From assembly GCA_964242415.1 (NCBI GenBank), contig CAXTAT010000025.1:22984-86983 (forward strand): a stretch of DNA of 64,000 bases, in the 5' to 3' direction. Shown one piece after another: positions 10,528-19,230 of the stretch; position 1 is the first letter of the stretch, and the number at the start of each line of letters is the position of its first letter. Below the pieces are notes generated by a model, which was not told the DNA's origin, did no database searches, and saw nothing but the letters and a program-made list of their open reading frames with translations. Source of the stretch: DASWOJ01 sp964242415. Lineage in GTDB: Bacteria; Pseudomonadota; Alphaproteobacteria; Acetobacterales; Acetobacteraceae. The position numbers and the translations under genes are program-made.

Positions 10528-12200
10528 TGGCGCGCGACCGCAAGGCCGGCGGTGCCTGGCTGGCCCGCAACAGCAGGGAGGGGCGGCGGGCGGCTCGGCC
10601 GGTCATTGCCCTGGGACTGGTGGGCGTGGCGGCGGGCATCGGCCAGGCGTGGTGCATCGGTGAGCTGCTGGCGGCGGGGCTGACACCGGGGTCGGAGGTG
10701 GTGTGGCCCTGGGCGGCGTTGCTTGCGGTGCTGATAGCGGTTCGGGCGGGATTGTCTGTTATTGCGGATAACCTGGCGTTTGCCGCCGGGGCGGCGGCGC
10801 GCCGGCGGCTGCGGAGCGAGCTGTTCGTGCGGTTGCTGGATGTCGGACCCAGCGTGTTGCGGAACCGGCAGCCCGGCGAGCTTGCCGCGATCGCCGTTGA
10901 CCGTATCGAGGCGCTGGAGGGTTTGTTCGCCCGCTGGCTGCCTGCGGCGACCGTGGCAGTTGCCGGGCCGGCGCTGGTGTTGCTGGCCGTCCTGGTGGCC
11001 GATCCCTGGGCGGCGCTGGTCCTGGTGCTTGCCGGGCTGCTCGTTCCCGTTGGCATGGCGGTGGCCGGGTTGGGTGCTGCGGCGGCGTCGCAACGGCAGT
11101 TTGCCGCGCTCGACCGGCTGCAGGCGCGGTTTTTGGACCGTGTTCGCGGCATTGCCACCATCGTGCTGGCCGGGCGGGCGGAGGACGAGGCCCGGCGCCT
11201 GCACGCCGCGGCTGCGGACCTGGCCGGGCGGACGATGCGGGTGCTTCGGGTCGCGTTCCTGTCGTCGGCCGTGCTGGACTGCGCGGCGGCGGGGGCACTG
11301 GTTGTGTTGGCGGTGCGGTATGCGGCGGCCTGGCAGCGGGACGGCCGGCTTGCGCCGGCGATCTTCGTGCTGGTGCTGGTGGTGGAGTTCTTCGCGCCGT
11401 TGCGGGCCTTTTCGGCTGCCTACCAGGATCGGCTGCAGGCCAGCACGGCGGCGGGCGACCTGGCCGGGCTTCCGGTGCCCGGGGCGAGCGCCGTTGAGCA
11501 GCCGATCCGGACGGTGGCGGCCAATGGCGTGACGGTCGCCTTCGAGGGGGTGCGCTATGCTTGGGACCCGACGCGGGGGCCGGTGCTGGACGACCTGAGC
11601 TTCCGGGTGCCGGCTGGGGAGACGGTCGTGCTGGTGGGGCCGTCCGGGGCGGGCAAGTCCACGATCCTGGAACTGCTGCTCGGCTTCGTGCGGGCGGATG
11701 CCGGGCGGATCACCCTGAACGGCGCCGACATCGGCACCATCGTGCCCGCTGCCCTGGCGCGCATGACGGCCTGGATTGGCCAGAACCCGGTCATTTTCGC
11801 CGGCACCATACGCGACAACATCCGCTTTGGGCGGGAGGACGCGGGGGACGCCGAGGTGGAAGCCGCAGCCAAGGCGGCCCGGGTCGGCCAGTTCGCCGAT
11901 GCGCTGCCCCTAGGGTTGGACACCCCGGTCGGGGAGGGCGGCTATGGGCTGTCGGGCGGGCAGGCGCAGCGCGTGGCGATCGCCCGGGCGTTCGTACGCA
12001 ATGCGCCGCTGCTGCTGCTCGATGAGCCGACCGCGCACCTGGACCCGGCGACCGAGGCCGATGTGCTCGACAGCCTGCATCGCCTGGCGCTGGGGCGGAC
12101 GGTGATCCTGGCCAGCCACTCGGCCGCGGCGCATGCGTTTGGGGGGCGGCTGCTGGTGCTGTCGGGCGGGCGGGCCACGCTGGAGCGCGGTGCGGCATGA
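10527..12200 (+). CDS. cydD: Thiol reductant ABC exporter subunit CydD
   Basis: Half-transporter that with CydC forms the inner-membrane exporter of glutathione/cysteine needed for cytochrome bd and periplasmic thiol balance. The 557-residue protein has six predicted membrane segments in residues 25-310, then an ATPase with Walker A GPSGAGKST, signature LSGGQAQR and Walker B LLLLDEPTAHLD. The ATG overlaps the preceding amidohydrolase stop and its own end overlaps cydC by 4 bases. No cydAB oxidase genes are in the window. Assignment to CydD rather than another ABC exporter rests on the CydD-CydC pairing and overall pattern. Confidence 0.88.
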   Translation: MARDRKAGGAWLARNSREGRRAARPVIALGLVGVAAGIGQAWCIGELLAAGLTPGSEVVWPWAALLAVLIAVRAGLSVIADNLAFAAGAAARRRLRSELFVRLLDVGPSVLRNRQPGELAAIAVDRIEALEGLFARWLPAATVAVAGPALVLLAVLVADPWAALVLVLAGLLVPVGMAVAGLGAAAASQRQFAALDRLQARFLDRVRGIATIVLAGRAEDEARRLHAAAADLAGRTMRVLRVAFLSSAVLDCAAAGALVVLAVRYAAAWQRDGRLAPAIFVLVLVVEFFAPLRAFSAAYQDRLQASTAAGDLAGLPVPGASAVEQPIRTVAANGVTVAFEGVRYAWDPTRGPVLDDLSFRVPAGETVVLVGPSGAGKSTILELLLGFVRADAGRITLNGADIGTIVPAALARMTAWIGQNPVIFAGTIRDNIRFGREDAGDAEVEAAAKAARVGQFADALPLGLDTPVGEGGYGLSGGQAQRVAIARAFVRNAPLLLLDEPTAHLDPATEADVLDSLHRLALGRTVILASHSAAAHAFGGRLLVLSGGRATLERGAA

Positions 12201-13852
12201 GGAACTTGCTCCGTATCCTGGGGGTGTGGCGGGGGCAGCGCGGCGTGTTGGCGGCCGGGCTTGTGGTGTCGCTGCTGTCGGTTACGGCTGGGCTGGCGCT
12301 GGCGGTTTCGGCCGGTGCGCTGGCATTTGCCCCGGGACGGGCTGGCGGCGTGGGGACTGGTGGGATCGTGGCGCTGCTGCTGCTGCCGGTGGTGCTGCGC
12401 GGGCTTGGGGTGTCCCGCGTCGTGCTGCGGTACTTGGAGCGGCTGGCGACCCATGCCGCGACGTTCCAGGCGCTCGCGGCGCTGCGGGTTTGGCTGTTCC
12501 GCGGCCTGGCGGTCCGTTCGGCCGGCGGGTTGGGCCTGCTGCGGTCGGGCGATGCGCTGGCGCGGCTGGTTGGGGACGTGGAGTCGCTTGATGGGCTGTA
12601 CCTTCGCATCCTGGTGCCGGGTGCTGCTGCCGTGCTGATCTTGCCTGTGCTGGGCGTGGTGCTGGGGGAGGGCAGCCCCGGGGTGGCGCTGGCGGTGTGC
12701 GGGCTGTTCGTGCTCGCGGCCTTTCTGCTGCCTTGGGCGGCTGGTGCGGCGTCGGTCGGCGCCGGGGCGCAGTTGGCAGCGGCCTCGGGCGGGCTGCGTA
12801 CGGCTGCGCTGGACGTGTTCGACGGGATGCGAGAGGTGCGGGCCTATGGGGCCGAGGGGCGGATGCTCGCGCTGGTGCAGTCGCGGGAGGCGGCGCTGTT
12901 GCAGGCGCAGCGCGGCGTTGCCCGCTTTGCCGCCCTGGCGCAGGCTGGCAGTTTGGCCTGCGGGCAGTTCGCGCTTCTGGTCGTGCTGCTGCTGCCGGCC
13001 GTGCAGGCGGCGCAGTTCGTGACGGCGGTGTTCCTGACGCTGGCGGCGTTCGAGGTGGTGGCCGGGATGCCGCGGGCCGGGGTGCTCGCCGGGTCCGCCG
13101 CCGGGGCAGCGGCACGGCTGCTGGCGATCCGGGACGCCCCCGCCGCGGTGGTGGACCCGGAGGCGCCTGCTGCCCTGCCGCCCGGGACGGCCGTACGGTT
13201 CGAGGGCGTCGGATTTCGCTGGCAGGCCGACCGGCCGGCGGTCCTGAACGGGGTCACGCTCGATATCCCCGCCGGTAGCCGTGTGGCGGTGCTTGGGCCG
13301 TCCGGCTCGGGGAAGTCCACCCTGGCGTCGCTGCTGCTGCGGATCGTGGCGCCTGATCGGGGCCGCATCCTGCTGGGCGGGGTGGACTTGGCCAGGCTGT
13401 CGGCGGCGGAGGTGCGGTCCCGCATGGCGTGGTTGAGCCAGGGGACCCACCTGTTCAGCGACACCATACGCGACAACCTGCGGCTGGCGTTGCCTGGGGC
13501 CACGGATGCGGAGATGTGGCAGGCGCTGGAGCAGGCGCAGATCGCCGACCTGGTCCGCACGCTGCCGGGCGGCTTGGATGCGTGGGTTGGCCAGGGCGGC
13601 ACGCAGGTCTCGGGCGGGCAGGCGAGGCGGCTGGAGCTGGCGCGGGCGCTGCTGTCGCGTGCGCCGATCCTGATCCTGGACGAGCCGGCGACCGGGCTGG
13701 ACGCCGAGACGGAGCGGGCGTTCCTGGCCACCCTGAACGACGTGGCGCCGGGGCGGACGGTGGTGCTGATCGTGCACCGGTTGATTGGTATCGAACGCCT
13801 GGACCGAATCTACCGCATCTCCGCCGGCCGGGCGGTGGCGGCGGCGGCCTGA
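12197..13852 (+). CDS. cydC: Thiol reductant ABC exporter subunit CydC
   Basis: Partner of CydD. The 551-residue protein has an N-terminal ABC membrane domain (about 1-300) and an ATPase with Walker A GPSGSGKST, Q-loop WLSQGTHLFSDTIRDN, signature VSGGQARR and Walker B LILDEPATGLD. The start ATGA overlaps the cydD stop. After cydC a short 89-base gap leads to a lipoprotein gene, so the operon probably ends here, although I see no strong terminator. Confidence 0.88.
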   Translation: MRNLLRILGVWRGQRGVLAAGLVVSLLSVTAGLALAVSAGALAFAPGRAGGVGTGGIVALLLLPVVLRGLGVSRVVLRYLERLATHAATFQALAALRVWLFRGLAVRSAGGLGLLRSGDALARLVGDVESLDGLYLRILVPGAAAVLILPVLGVVLGEGSPGVALAVCGLFVLAAFLLPWAAGAASVGAGAQLAAASGGLRTAALDVFDGMREVRAYGAEGRMLALVQSREAALLQAQRGVARFAALAQAGSLACGQFALLVVLLLPAVQAAQFVTAVFLTLAAFEVVAGMPRAGVLAGSAAGAAARLLAIRDAPAAVVDPEAPAALPPGTAVRFEGVGFRWQADRPAVLNGVTLDIPAGSRVAVLGPSGSGKSTLASLLLRIVAPDRGRILLGGVDLARLSAAEVRSRMAWLSQGTHLFSDTIRDNLRLALPGATDAEMWQALEQAQIADLVRTLPGGLDAWVGQGGTQVSGGQARRLELARALLSRAPILILDEPATGLDAETERAFLATLNDVAPGRTVVLIVHRLIGIERLDRIYRISAGRAVAAAA

Positions 13853-13941
13853 TCGGGGACGATTGGCGGGTGGGGCTACGTTGACGGACCGGCTGGTGCG
13901 CGGGCATCAATAGGACGCCATCCTTCAAAGCAGGAGCTGCC

Positions 13942-14367
13942 ATGCCGTCCCTTCACTACCACGCCCACTGGCACTCCCATTGGCACTCCCGCTGGCTCGG
14001 CCGTGCCGCGGCGGTGGTTGCCGTGTGCGCCACCGCAGGATGCGCGCAGTATGGCCCGCAGGTTCCTACCTATGTCGTGTTCTTCACCCCGGATTCGACC
14101 AGCCTGGATGCCCCGGCGAACGGCGTGATCGCCGATGCGGCGGTGGCGGCAGCGACCGTTCCGCGCAACAAGGTCTACGTTGCCGGGTATGCCGACGCGA
14201 AGGGGACGCCGAAGGCCCTGCATGACCTGACCCTGCGCCGGGCGGAGGCGGTTGCGGCCGGCTTGACGTCCCAGGGCGTCGATAGCTCCCGCATCGTGGT
14301 GGAGGCGAAGGGCCATGAGGGCGGCGATCCCGGCATTGAGAGCCGGCGCGTCGAGATCGAGTTCTGA
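13942..14367 (+). CDS. Small OmpA-family lipoprotein with histidine-rich leader
   Basis: Predicted outer-membrane lipoprotein that may contact peptidoglycan. The 141-residue protein has a leader with His/Trp repeats (residues 5-18), a hydrophobic stretch AAAVVAVCA, a lipobox-like TAGC (Cys34) and an OmpA-like domain from about residue 45 with YVVFFTPDSTSL, AGYADAKGT and LRRAEAVAAGL. The domain is short but complete at the C-terminus (RRVEIEF). ATG at 13942 follows AGGAG. The leader has seven histidines within 14 residues, unusual for a signal peptide; the His/Trp codons form a short imperfect repeat. recQ follows on the same strand. Confidence 0.8.
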   Translation: MPSLHYHAHWHSHWHSRWLGRAAAVVAVCATAGCAQYGPQVPTYVVFFTPDSTSLDAPANGVIADAAVAAATVPRNKVYVAGYADAKGTPKALHDLTLRRAEAVAAGLTSQGVDSSRIVVEAKGHEGGDPGIESRRVEIEF

Positions 14368-14413
14368 TACGGCAGACCTCCCGGACCCCGGCCGCAGCTT
14401 GACTGCTGGCGTG

Positions 14414-16231
14414 ATGGCGGGTGCCGGGTCGCCGGCTGACGTGCTGCGCCGGGTGTTTGGCTTTCCGGCCTTTCGCGGGCTGCAGGAGGCGGCCATTGCC
14501 CGCGTGATGGCCGGGGGCGACGCGCTGGTGCTGATGCCGACCGGCGGGGGCAAGAGCCTGTGCTTCCAGGTGCCGGCGCTGTGCCGGCCCGGCACGGCCA
14601 TCGTCGTGTCGCCGCTGATCGCGTTGATGGACGACCAGGTGGCGGCGTTGCGGCAGTTGGGCATCTCCGCCGGGGCGCTGCACTCCGAGGTCGAGCCGGA
14701 CGAGGCGCGGGAGATCAGCCGGGAGCTGGACGCGGGGCGGCTGGATTTGCTGTACGTATCGCCGGAGCGCCTGCTGATGCCGGGCACGCTGGAGCGGCTG
14801 ATGCGGCGCGAGGTCGCGCTGATCGCCATTGACGAGGCGCACTGCGTGTCTGCCTGGGGGCACGAGTTCCGGCCGGAGTACCGGGGGTTGTCGCGGCTGG
14901 GGCACAGCTTTCCGGGCGTGCCGCGAATCGCGCTGACCGCCACCGCCGACCCGCGCACCCGGGGGGACATCCTGCATGCGCTGGGCATGGAGGACGCGGA
15001 GGTTTTTACGGCGAGCTTTCACCGCGGGAACCTGCACATCGCCGCGCAGGCCAAGGCGGGCGAGACGCACGAGCTGCTGGACTTCATCGCCCGGCACCGT
15101 GGGGAGGCCGGCATCGTGTATTGCGGCAGCCGTGCCAAGACCGAGCGCACGGCGGCGCGGCTGAAGCAGGACAAGGTGCTGGCGCTGCCGTTCCACGCGG
15201 GGCTGTCGGCGATGGAGAAGCGCGTTGCCCTCACGCGGTTCCGCAGCGGGGAGCCGGTGGTGATGGTGGCGACCATCGCCTTCGGCATGGGCATCGACCG
15301 GCCGGACGTGCGGTTTGTCGTGCACCTGGACATGCCCGACAGCCCGGAGGCGTACTACCAGCAGATCGGCCGGGCCGGGCGGGACGGCGAGCGGTCCGAC
15401 ACCCTGCTGCTGTATGGCGGGGAGGATATTGCCCGGGCGCGGCACTGGCTGGCGCAGTCCGCGGCGCCTGAGGCGCAGCAGCGGGTGATGCGGGAGCGGC
15501 TGGAGTCGATGATCTCGCTGACCGAGACCACGGGATGCCGCACTGCGAGCCTGCTGGCCTGCTTCGGGGAGCAGCTTGGCCGGGCGTGCGGGCATTGCGA
15601 CAACTGCCTGGCGCCGGTGGCGCTGTTCGACGGGACTGAGGCGGCGCGCAAGGTGCTGTCGGCGATCTACCGCACGGGGCAGCGGTTCGGGGCGCTGCAC
15701 ATCGTCTCGGTGCTGCTGGGGAAGGAGAACCCGATGGTCGTGAAGTACGGCCACGACCAGTTGCCGACGTATGGGATCGGCGCCGACCAGTCGCCGGGGT
15801 TCTGGCGCGGGGTGATCCGGCAATTGATCGCGCGTGGGGCGCTGCGGACTGAAAGCGGGGACTATGCTTCGCTGTCCCTGGTGCCTGATCTGGCGCGGCC
15901 GATCCTGCGCAACGAGGAGAAGGTGATGCTGCGGGAGGAGGCGGAGGCTGCCCGGCCGGCGAAGAAGTTCCGGCGTGAGCGCGTGGTGGCGGGGGTGGCG
16001 GCGGCGGCGGGCGATGACCCGCTGTTTGAGGCGCTGCGGGCCTGGCGGTCGGCGCAGGCGAAGGAGCAGGCGTTGCCGCCGTATGTTATTTTCCATGACA
16101 GCGTGCTGCGGGAGATCGCCGCCGCTAGGCCTGACGGGTTGGATGCGTTGGGCGATATCAAGGGGGTTGGCGGGTCTAAGCTGCAGCGTTATGGCGCTGA
16201 CGTGCTGGATATCGTGCGCCAGCACGGGTGA
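14414..16231 (+). CDS. recQ: ATP-dependent DNA helicase RecQ
   Basis: 3'-5' DNA helicase for recombination and repair. The 605-residue protein has motif I TGGGKSLCFQ, DEAH box (IAIDEAHCVSAWGHEFRPEY), motif III TATADPRT, motifs V-VI (GMGIDRPDVRFVVHLD, QQIGRAGRDG), a zinc-binding RQC region (CFGEQLGRACGHCDNC) and an HRDC domain at the end. ATG at 14414 is chosen; an upstream in-frame ATG at 14315 would overlap the lipoprotein gene and add 33 non-conserved residues. The ribosome site is weak. The end of the gene and its stop codon are duplicated just downstream. Confidence 0.95.
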   Translation: MAGAGSPADVLRRVFGFPAFRGLQEAAIARVMAGGDALVLMPTGGGKSLCFQVPALCRPGTAIVVSPLIALMDDQVAALRQLGISAGALHSEVEPDEAREISRELDAGRLDLLYVSPERLLMPGTLERLMRREVALIAIDEAHCVSAWGHEFRPEYRGLSRLGHSFPGVPRIALTATADPRTRGDILHALGMEDAEVFTASFHRGNLHIAAQAKAGETHELLDFIARHRGEAGIVYCGSRAKTERTAARLKQDKVLALPFHAGLSAMEKRVALTRFRSGEPVVMVATIAFGMGIDRPDVRFVVHLDMPDSPEAYYQQIGRAGRDGERSDTLLLYGGEDIARARHWLAQSAAPEAQQRVMRERLESMISLTETTGCRTASLLACFGEQLGRACGHCDNCLAPVALFDGTEAARKVLSAIYRTGQRFGALHIVSVLLGKENPMVVKYGHDQLPTYGIGADQSPGFWRGVIRQLIARGALRTESGDYASLSLVPDLARPILRNEEKVMLREEAEAARPAKKFRRERVVAGVAAAAGDDPLFEALRAWRSAQAKEQALPPYVIFHDSVLREIAAARPDGLDALGDIKGVGGSKLQRYGADVLDIVRQHG

Positions 16232-16259
16232 TGAGGGTTGTGCGCCAGTACGGGTGATG
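16214..16259. repeat. 26-bp-period duplication of the recQ stop region
   Basis: GTGCGCCAGCACGGGTGATG at 16214-16233 contains the last recQ codons and stop. It is repeated at 16240-16259 with one base changed. The second copy lies outside the gene. This looks like a recent local duplication. Confidence 0.85.
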
Positions 16260-16315
16260 GACGGTTGAGCGCAAGCTTTGGCTCTCAATACAGCGAGGCT
16301 TGGCCCTTGCCGCTT

Positions 16316-16350
16316 CCCTCACCCCGGCCCTCTCCCGGGGGGAGAGGGAG
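16316..16350 (+). repeat. REP-like inverted element, single copy
   Basis: CCCTCACCCCGGCCCTCTCCC followed by the complement GGGGGGAGAGGGAG can fold into a GC-rich hairpin. It is the same element found at four other junctions of the window. It lies between the convergent recQ and ABC transporter genes, where a hairpin could serve as a bidirectional terminator. Confidence 0.85.
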
Positions 16351-16385
16351 CAGGTCTGACCAGGTAGCGATGCGAACGTTTGGTG

Positions 16386-18209
16386 TCAGCCTGGCGCTGC
16401 TGGCACTGGCTGGGCTGCTGCATCCAGGGTGCCGGGCTGGCCCGGTTGGCGTCGGAAGACCAGGGCCTCGTCGTGGAACGCCTTGACCGCCGGGCGGTGC
16501 GCGATGGAGATGATCGTGGTCTCCGGCAGGGTGCGGCGCAGCATGGCGTAGAGGTCGGCCTCGCCCTCGGGGTCCAGGTTGGCCGTCGCCTCGTCCATGA
16601 ACAGCCAGTCCGGGCGCAGCAGCAGGGCGCGCGCGATGGCCAGGCGCTGCTGCTCGCCGCCGGACAGGCGCTGCGGCCATGGCTCGTCGGCGTCCAGGTA
16701 GTCCGCCAGGGGGGCCAGGCCGACCGCCTGCAGTGCCCGTTGCAGGGCTTCGTCCGGGAAGCGGTCTGCCGGGGCGGGATAGCAGATGGCGTGGCGCAGC
16801 GTGCCGAGCGGGATGTAAGGCCGTTGCGGCAGGAATAGGCTGGTGCCGGCCGGGCGCTCGATATGGCCGGCGCCGAAGGGCCAGATGCCGGCCAGGGCAC
16901 GGAACAGGGTGGACTTTCCCGAGCCTGACCGGCCGGAAATGACCGTCGAGCGGCCGGGGGTGAACCGCACTGCCTCCCGGCTCAGCAGCGGGGTCCCGTC
17001 CGGCAGGGCCACCGTTGCGCCGTCCATGCGCAGGTCGGGCCCGGCGCCTGTCCGCACTGCCAGCCCGGCCTGGGTGGTGGCCCGCGCTGCGGCGACGGCC
17101 TCGCGGAAGCCGGTCAGGCGGGCGACGTTGGCGCGCCAGAAGGTCAGCGAGCTGGTGGAGGACACCGCCGGGGAGTAGGCGTCGATGAACCAGGACATCG
17201 AACCCTGGACGGAGTCGAAGGCGCCGCTGACCTGGAAGAGCTGGCCGAGGTTGATGGCACCGGCGAAGTAGCGGGGGGCGACGATCACGATGGAGAAGAT
17301 GCTGGAGGCCTGGCCATAGACCACGGTGAGGGTGCTCAGCCACCGGCGTCGGCCGATCAATTGCATCCAGTTGGCATACAGGGCGGCAAACTGGTGGGCC
17401 AGCCCGGCCTTTTCCTCGGCTTCACCGCCGAGCAGGGCTATACCCTCGGTGTTCTCCCGCAGGCGGGCCAGGCCGAACCGGAAGTTGGCCTCTGTCCTTT
17501 GGTGGTGGAACTCTAGCTGTGCCAGGGGCCGGCCGACGCGCTGCGTCAGGTAGCTGCCGACGGCTGCATACAGCAGGGCGATCCAGAACAGGTAGCCCGG
17601 GATCGTCAGGCCCCAGACGGTCAGGGCGCCGGACAGGCCCCATAGGATGATCGAGAAGCTGACCAGGTTGACGATGTTGGACAGCAGGCCCAGGCCGAGG
17701 GAGAGCGTTCCCTCGACGAAGGTCCGCATGTCCTCGGCGATGCGCTGGTCCGGGTTGTCGGCCCCATCCATGCCGGCGGTCAGGCCGGTTGTGGCTGGCG
17801 TGCGCGCACTCACGCTCATGGTGTAGTAGGCGCGGTCGGACAGCCACTCGGTCAGCAGGCGGTCAGTCATCCAGCGGCGCCAGCGGATTTGCAGCACCTG
17901 GTTGAGGTAGGTCCGGTAGATCGCGATGGGCACATAGACCAGCAGGATCGGCACGAAACCGGGCATGAACCCTTCGGGACCCGACCGGTAGGTCAGCAGA
18001 AGCTGGAGAAAGCCATCGAAGTTCTTCTCGGTCAGGGCGTTGACCAGCGCGGCGTTCCAGTAGTTCAGCACCACGTTCAGGCCGTTCATGATGAAGATGG
18101 CGGCGACGATGAACCCAAGCAGCAGCCAGGCCTTCAACCGTTCCTCGGAGCGGAAGTAGGGGGCGGTCAGGCGCCAGGCGTCGCGCAGCACGTGGCCGAG
18201 GGCGCGCAT
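16386..18209 (-). CDS. SbmA/BacA-like ABC transporter with fused ATPase
   Basis: Inner-membrane ABC transporter of the ABC_membrane_2 type (YddA/BacA-like with its own ATPase, sometimes called BclA). The 607-residue protein has membrane segments near residues 28-48, 85-102, 168-190, 200-222 and 300-322, and an ATPase with Walker A GRSGSGKST (426-434), signature LSGGEQ (515-520) and Walker B ending MDEATANLD (Asp539-Glu540). Relatives import peptides or very-long-chain fatty acid related compounds; substrate here is unknown. Its ATG shares one base with the stop of the DUF3253 gene upstream, so both are translated together. Confidence 0.85.
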   Translation of the reverse strand: MRALGHVLRDAWRLTAPYFRSEERLKAWLLLGFIVAAIFIMNGLNVVLNYWNAALVNALTEKNFDGFLQLLLTYRSGPEGFMPGFVPILLVYVPIAIYRTYLNQVLQIRWRRWMTDRLLTEWLSDRAYYTMSVSARTPATTGLTAGMDGADNPDQRIAEDMRTFVEGTLSLGLGLLSNIVNLVSFSIILWGLSGALTVWGLTIPGYLFWIALLYAAVGSYLTQRVGRPLAQLEFHHQRTEANFRFGLARLRENTEGIALLGGEAEEKAGLAHQFAALYANWMQLIGRRRWLSTLTVVYGQASSIFSIVIVAPRYFAGAINLGQLFQVSGAFDSVQGSMSWFIDAYSPAVSSTSSLTFWRANVARLTGFREAVAAARATTQAGLAVRTGAGPDLRMDGATVALPDGTPLLSREAVRFTPGRSTVISGRSGSGKSTLFRALAGIWPFGAGHIERPAGTSLFLPQRPYIPLGTLRHAICYPAPADRFPDEALQRALQAVGLAPLADYLDADEPWPQRLSGGEQQRLAIARALLLRPDWLFMDEATANLDPEGEADLYAMLRRTLPETTIISIAHRPAVKAFHDEALVFRRQPGQPGTLDAAAQPVPAAPG

Positions 18210-18481
18210 CAGGCGGCGTCCTGCTTTGGTGCCGCCTGGCGCAGGCGGATCACGCCCTTTACGGCAAGGGGATCAATCGCCTGTCCCTTGCGGAGGATGT
18301 CGATCTGCCCGGCCAGCGCCAGGCGGCTGGCGGCCCGGCGGACGGCTGACAGCAGGGGGTGCCATTCCGGGCGCAGGGCGCGGGCGACTTCGCTGGGGCA
18401 GATCGACTTGCCGGGTCCGCGGGCGGCGGTCAGCGCCAGGATCATGGCCTCGATGGCAGCGGTGGGCATGGGTTCGGTCAT
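18209..18481 (-). CDS. DUF3253 domain protein
   Basis: 90-residue protein matching the small DUF3253 family: PGKSICPSEVARAL, then a helical region with AVRRAASRLALAGQIDILRKG and the closing GVIRLRQ. The fold is probably a winged helix, but no function is established. ATG at 18481 is chosen because conservation begins there; the longer in-frame extension to 18847 has none. It is coupled to the ABC transporter gene by a TGATG junction, so co-expression is certain, while a shared role is inference. Confidence 0.8.
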   Translation of the reverse strand: MTEPMPTAAIEAMILALTAARGPGKSICPSEVARALRPEWHPLLSAVRRAASRLALAGQIDILRKGQAIDPLAVKGVIRLRQAAPKQDAA

Positions 18482-18946
18482 CCGCTGACGCTGGCGCAGC
18501 CGGTGGCGGGCCGCAAGGTGTATCGGCCCAACATGGACAAGGTTTAAGACTTGCGGAGGGGTTGGGCCGGGGGCAGCGGGACGGGACGGCGCTGTTTGGT
18601 GCAGCCTGCGGGGGGTTGTTGTGGTTGGGGGCGGGCATGGGTGGCGGTTTTGGGGTTTATGCTGCCTTGGAGATGCTTGGATGCCGGGGGCGGGGCAGTG
18701 AGAACCGGTGTTGGCGACCAGTTCCCGCCTGAACTGGGGCCACGGAGCGGCGGCATGCGCTGCTATTGGACTGTTATGCTGCGAGCGGTTGACGGTCTGG
18801 AATGGCCACCATTGAGCGGCCAGCGTCACCGCGGGCCGTCCCTGCAACTCGGCGACCTTGGGGGCGCATGCCGTTCTTTTTGCCCCCTATGCCGCGCCGA
18901 AGCCGGCTCGCAATGACGTGGCGGGCTGGCGGCGCGGCGGTGGTTG
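18482..18946. other. 465-base gap without recognised genes
   Basis: Between the DUF3253 gene and rpmG, both on the minus strand. Reading both strands I see no convincing coding frame, tRNA or known RNA. Open frames here have no recognisable composition or motifs. A 6-bp inverted repeat (18860-18865 with 18882-18887) is the only structure noted. Confidence 0.5.
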
Positions 18947-19114
18947 CTACTTGATCTTGGCTTCCTTGAACGGCACGTGCTTGCGGGCGACCGGATCGTA
19001 CTTCTTCAGTTCCAGCTTGCCGGTTGTCGTGCGGGCGTTCTTCTTGGTGACGTAGAAGTATCCAGTGTCCGCGGTGGACACCAACCGGATCTGCACGGTG
19101 TTGTTCTTGGCCAC
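18947..19114 (-). CDS. rpmG: Ribosomal protein bL33
   Basis: Component of the 50S subunit. The 55-residue product reads MAKNNTVQIRLVSTADTGYF at the N-terminus and ends KYDPVARKHVPFKEAKIK, the full bL33 pattern. It lacks the Cys pairs of the zinc-binding form. The start is GTG at 19114; the upstream in-frame extension to 19153 is not part of bL33. The gene is the last of a long minus-strand run, 116 bases after the S41 protease gene. Confidence 0.97.
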   Translation of the reverse strand: MAKNNTVQIRLVSTADTGYFYVTKKNARTTTGKLELKKYDPVARKHVPFKEAKIK

Positions 19115-19230
19115 GGCCGTATTCCCAGTGATGCGCGCCCACTCGGGGCGCAAAGGTGCTGTGCGCCCGGCAGGGCGCAGCGAAGGGGCGGAACATGCTC
19201 ATGTGCGGCCCGGCGGTCAAGCCCGGCCTG

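Noticed and set aside
14084..16288. 734-codon minus-strand frame opposite recQ
   Set aside because: recQ motifs are complete on the plus strand; the antisense frame is arginine/glutamine/proline-rich noise.
18860..18887. Terminator of rpmG
   Set aside because: GGGGGC and GCCCCC are separated by 16 bases and no T run follows on the rpmG strand, so evidence is too weak.
18551..18916. 121-codon plus-strand gene in the gap before rpmG
   Set aside because: Cysteine/glycine/tryptophan-rich composition, no ribosome site and no recognisable motif.
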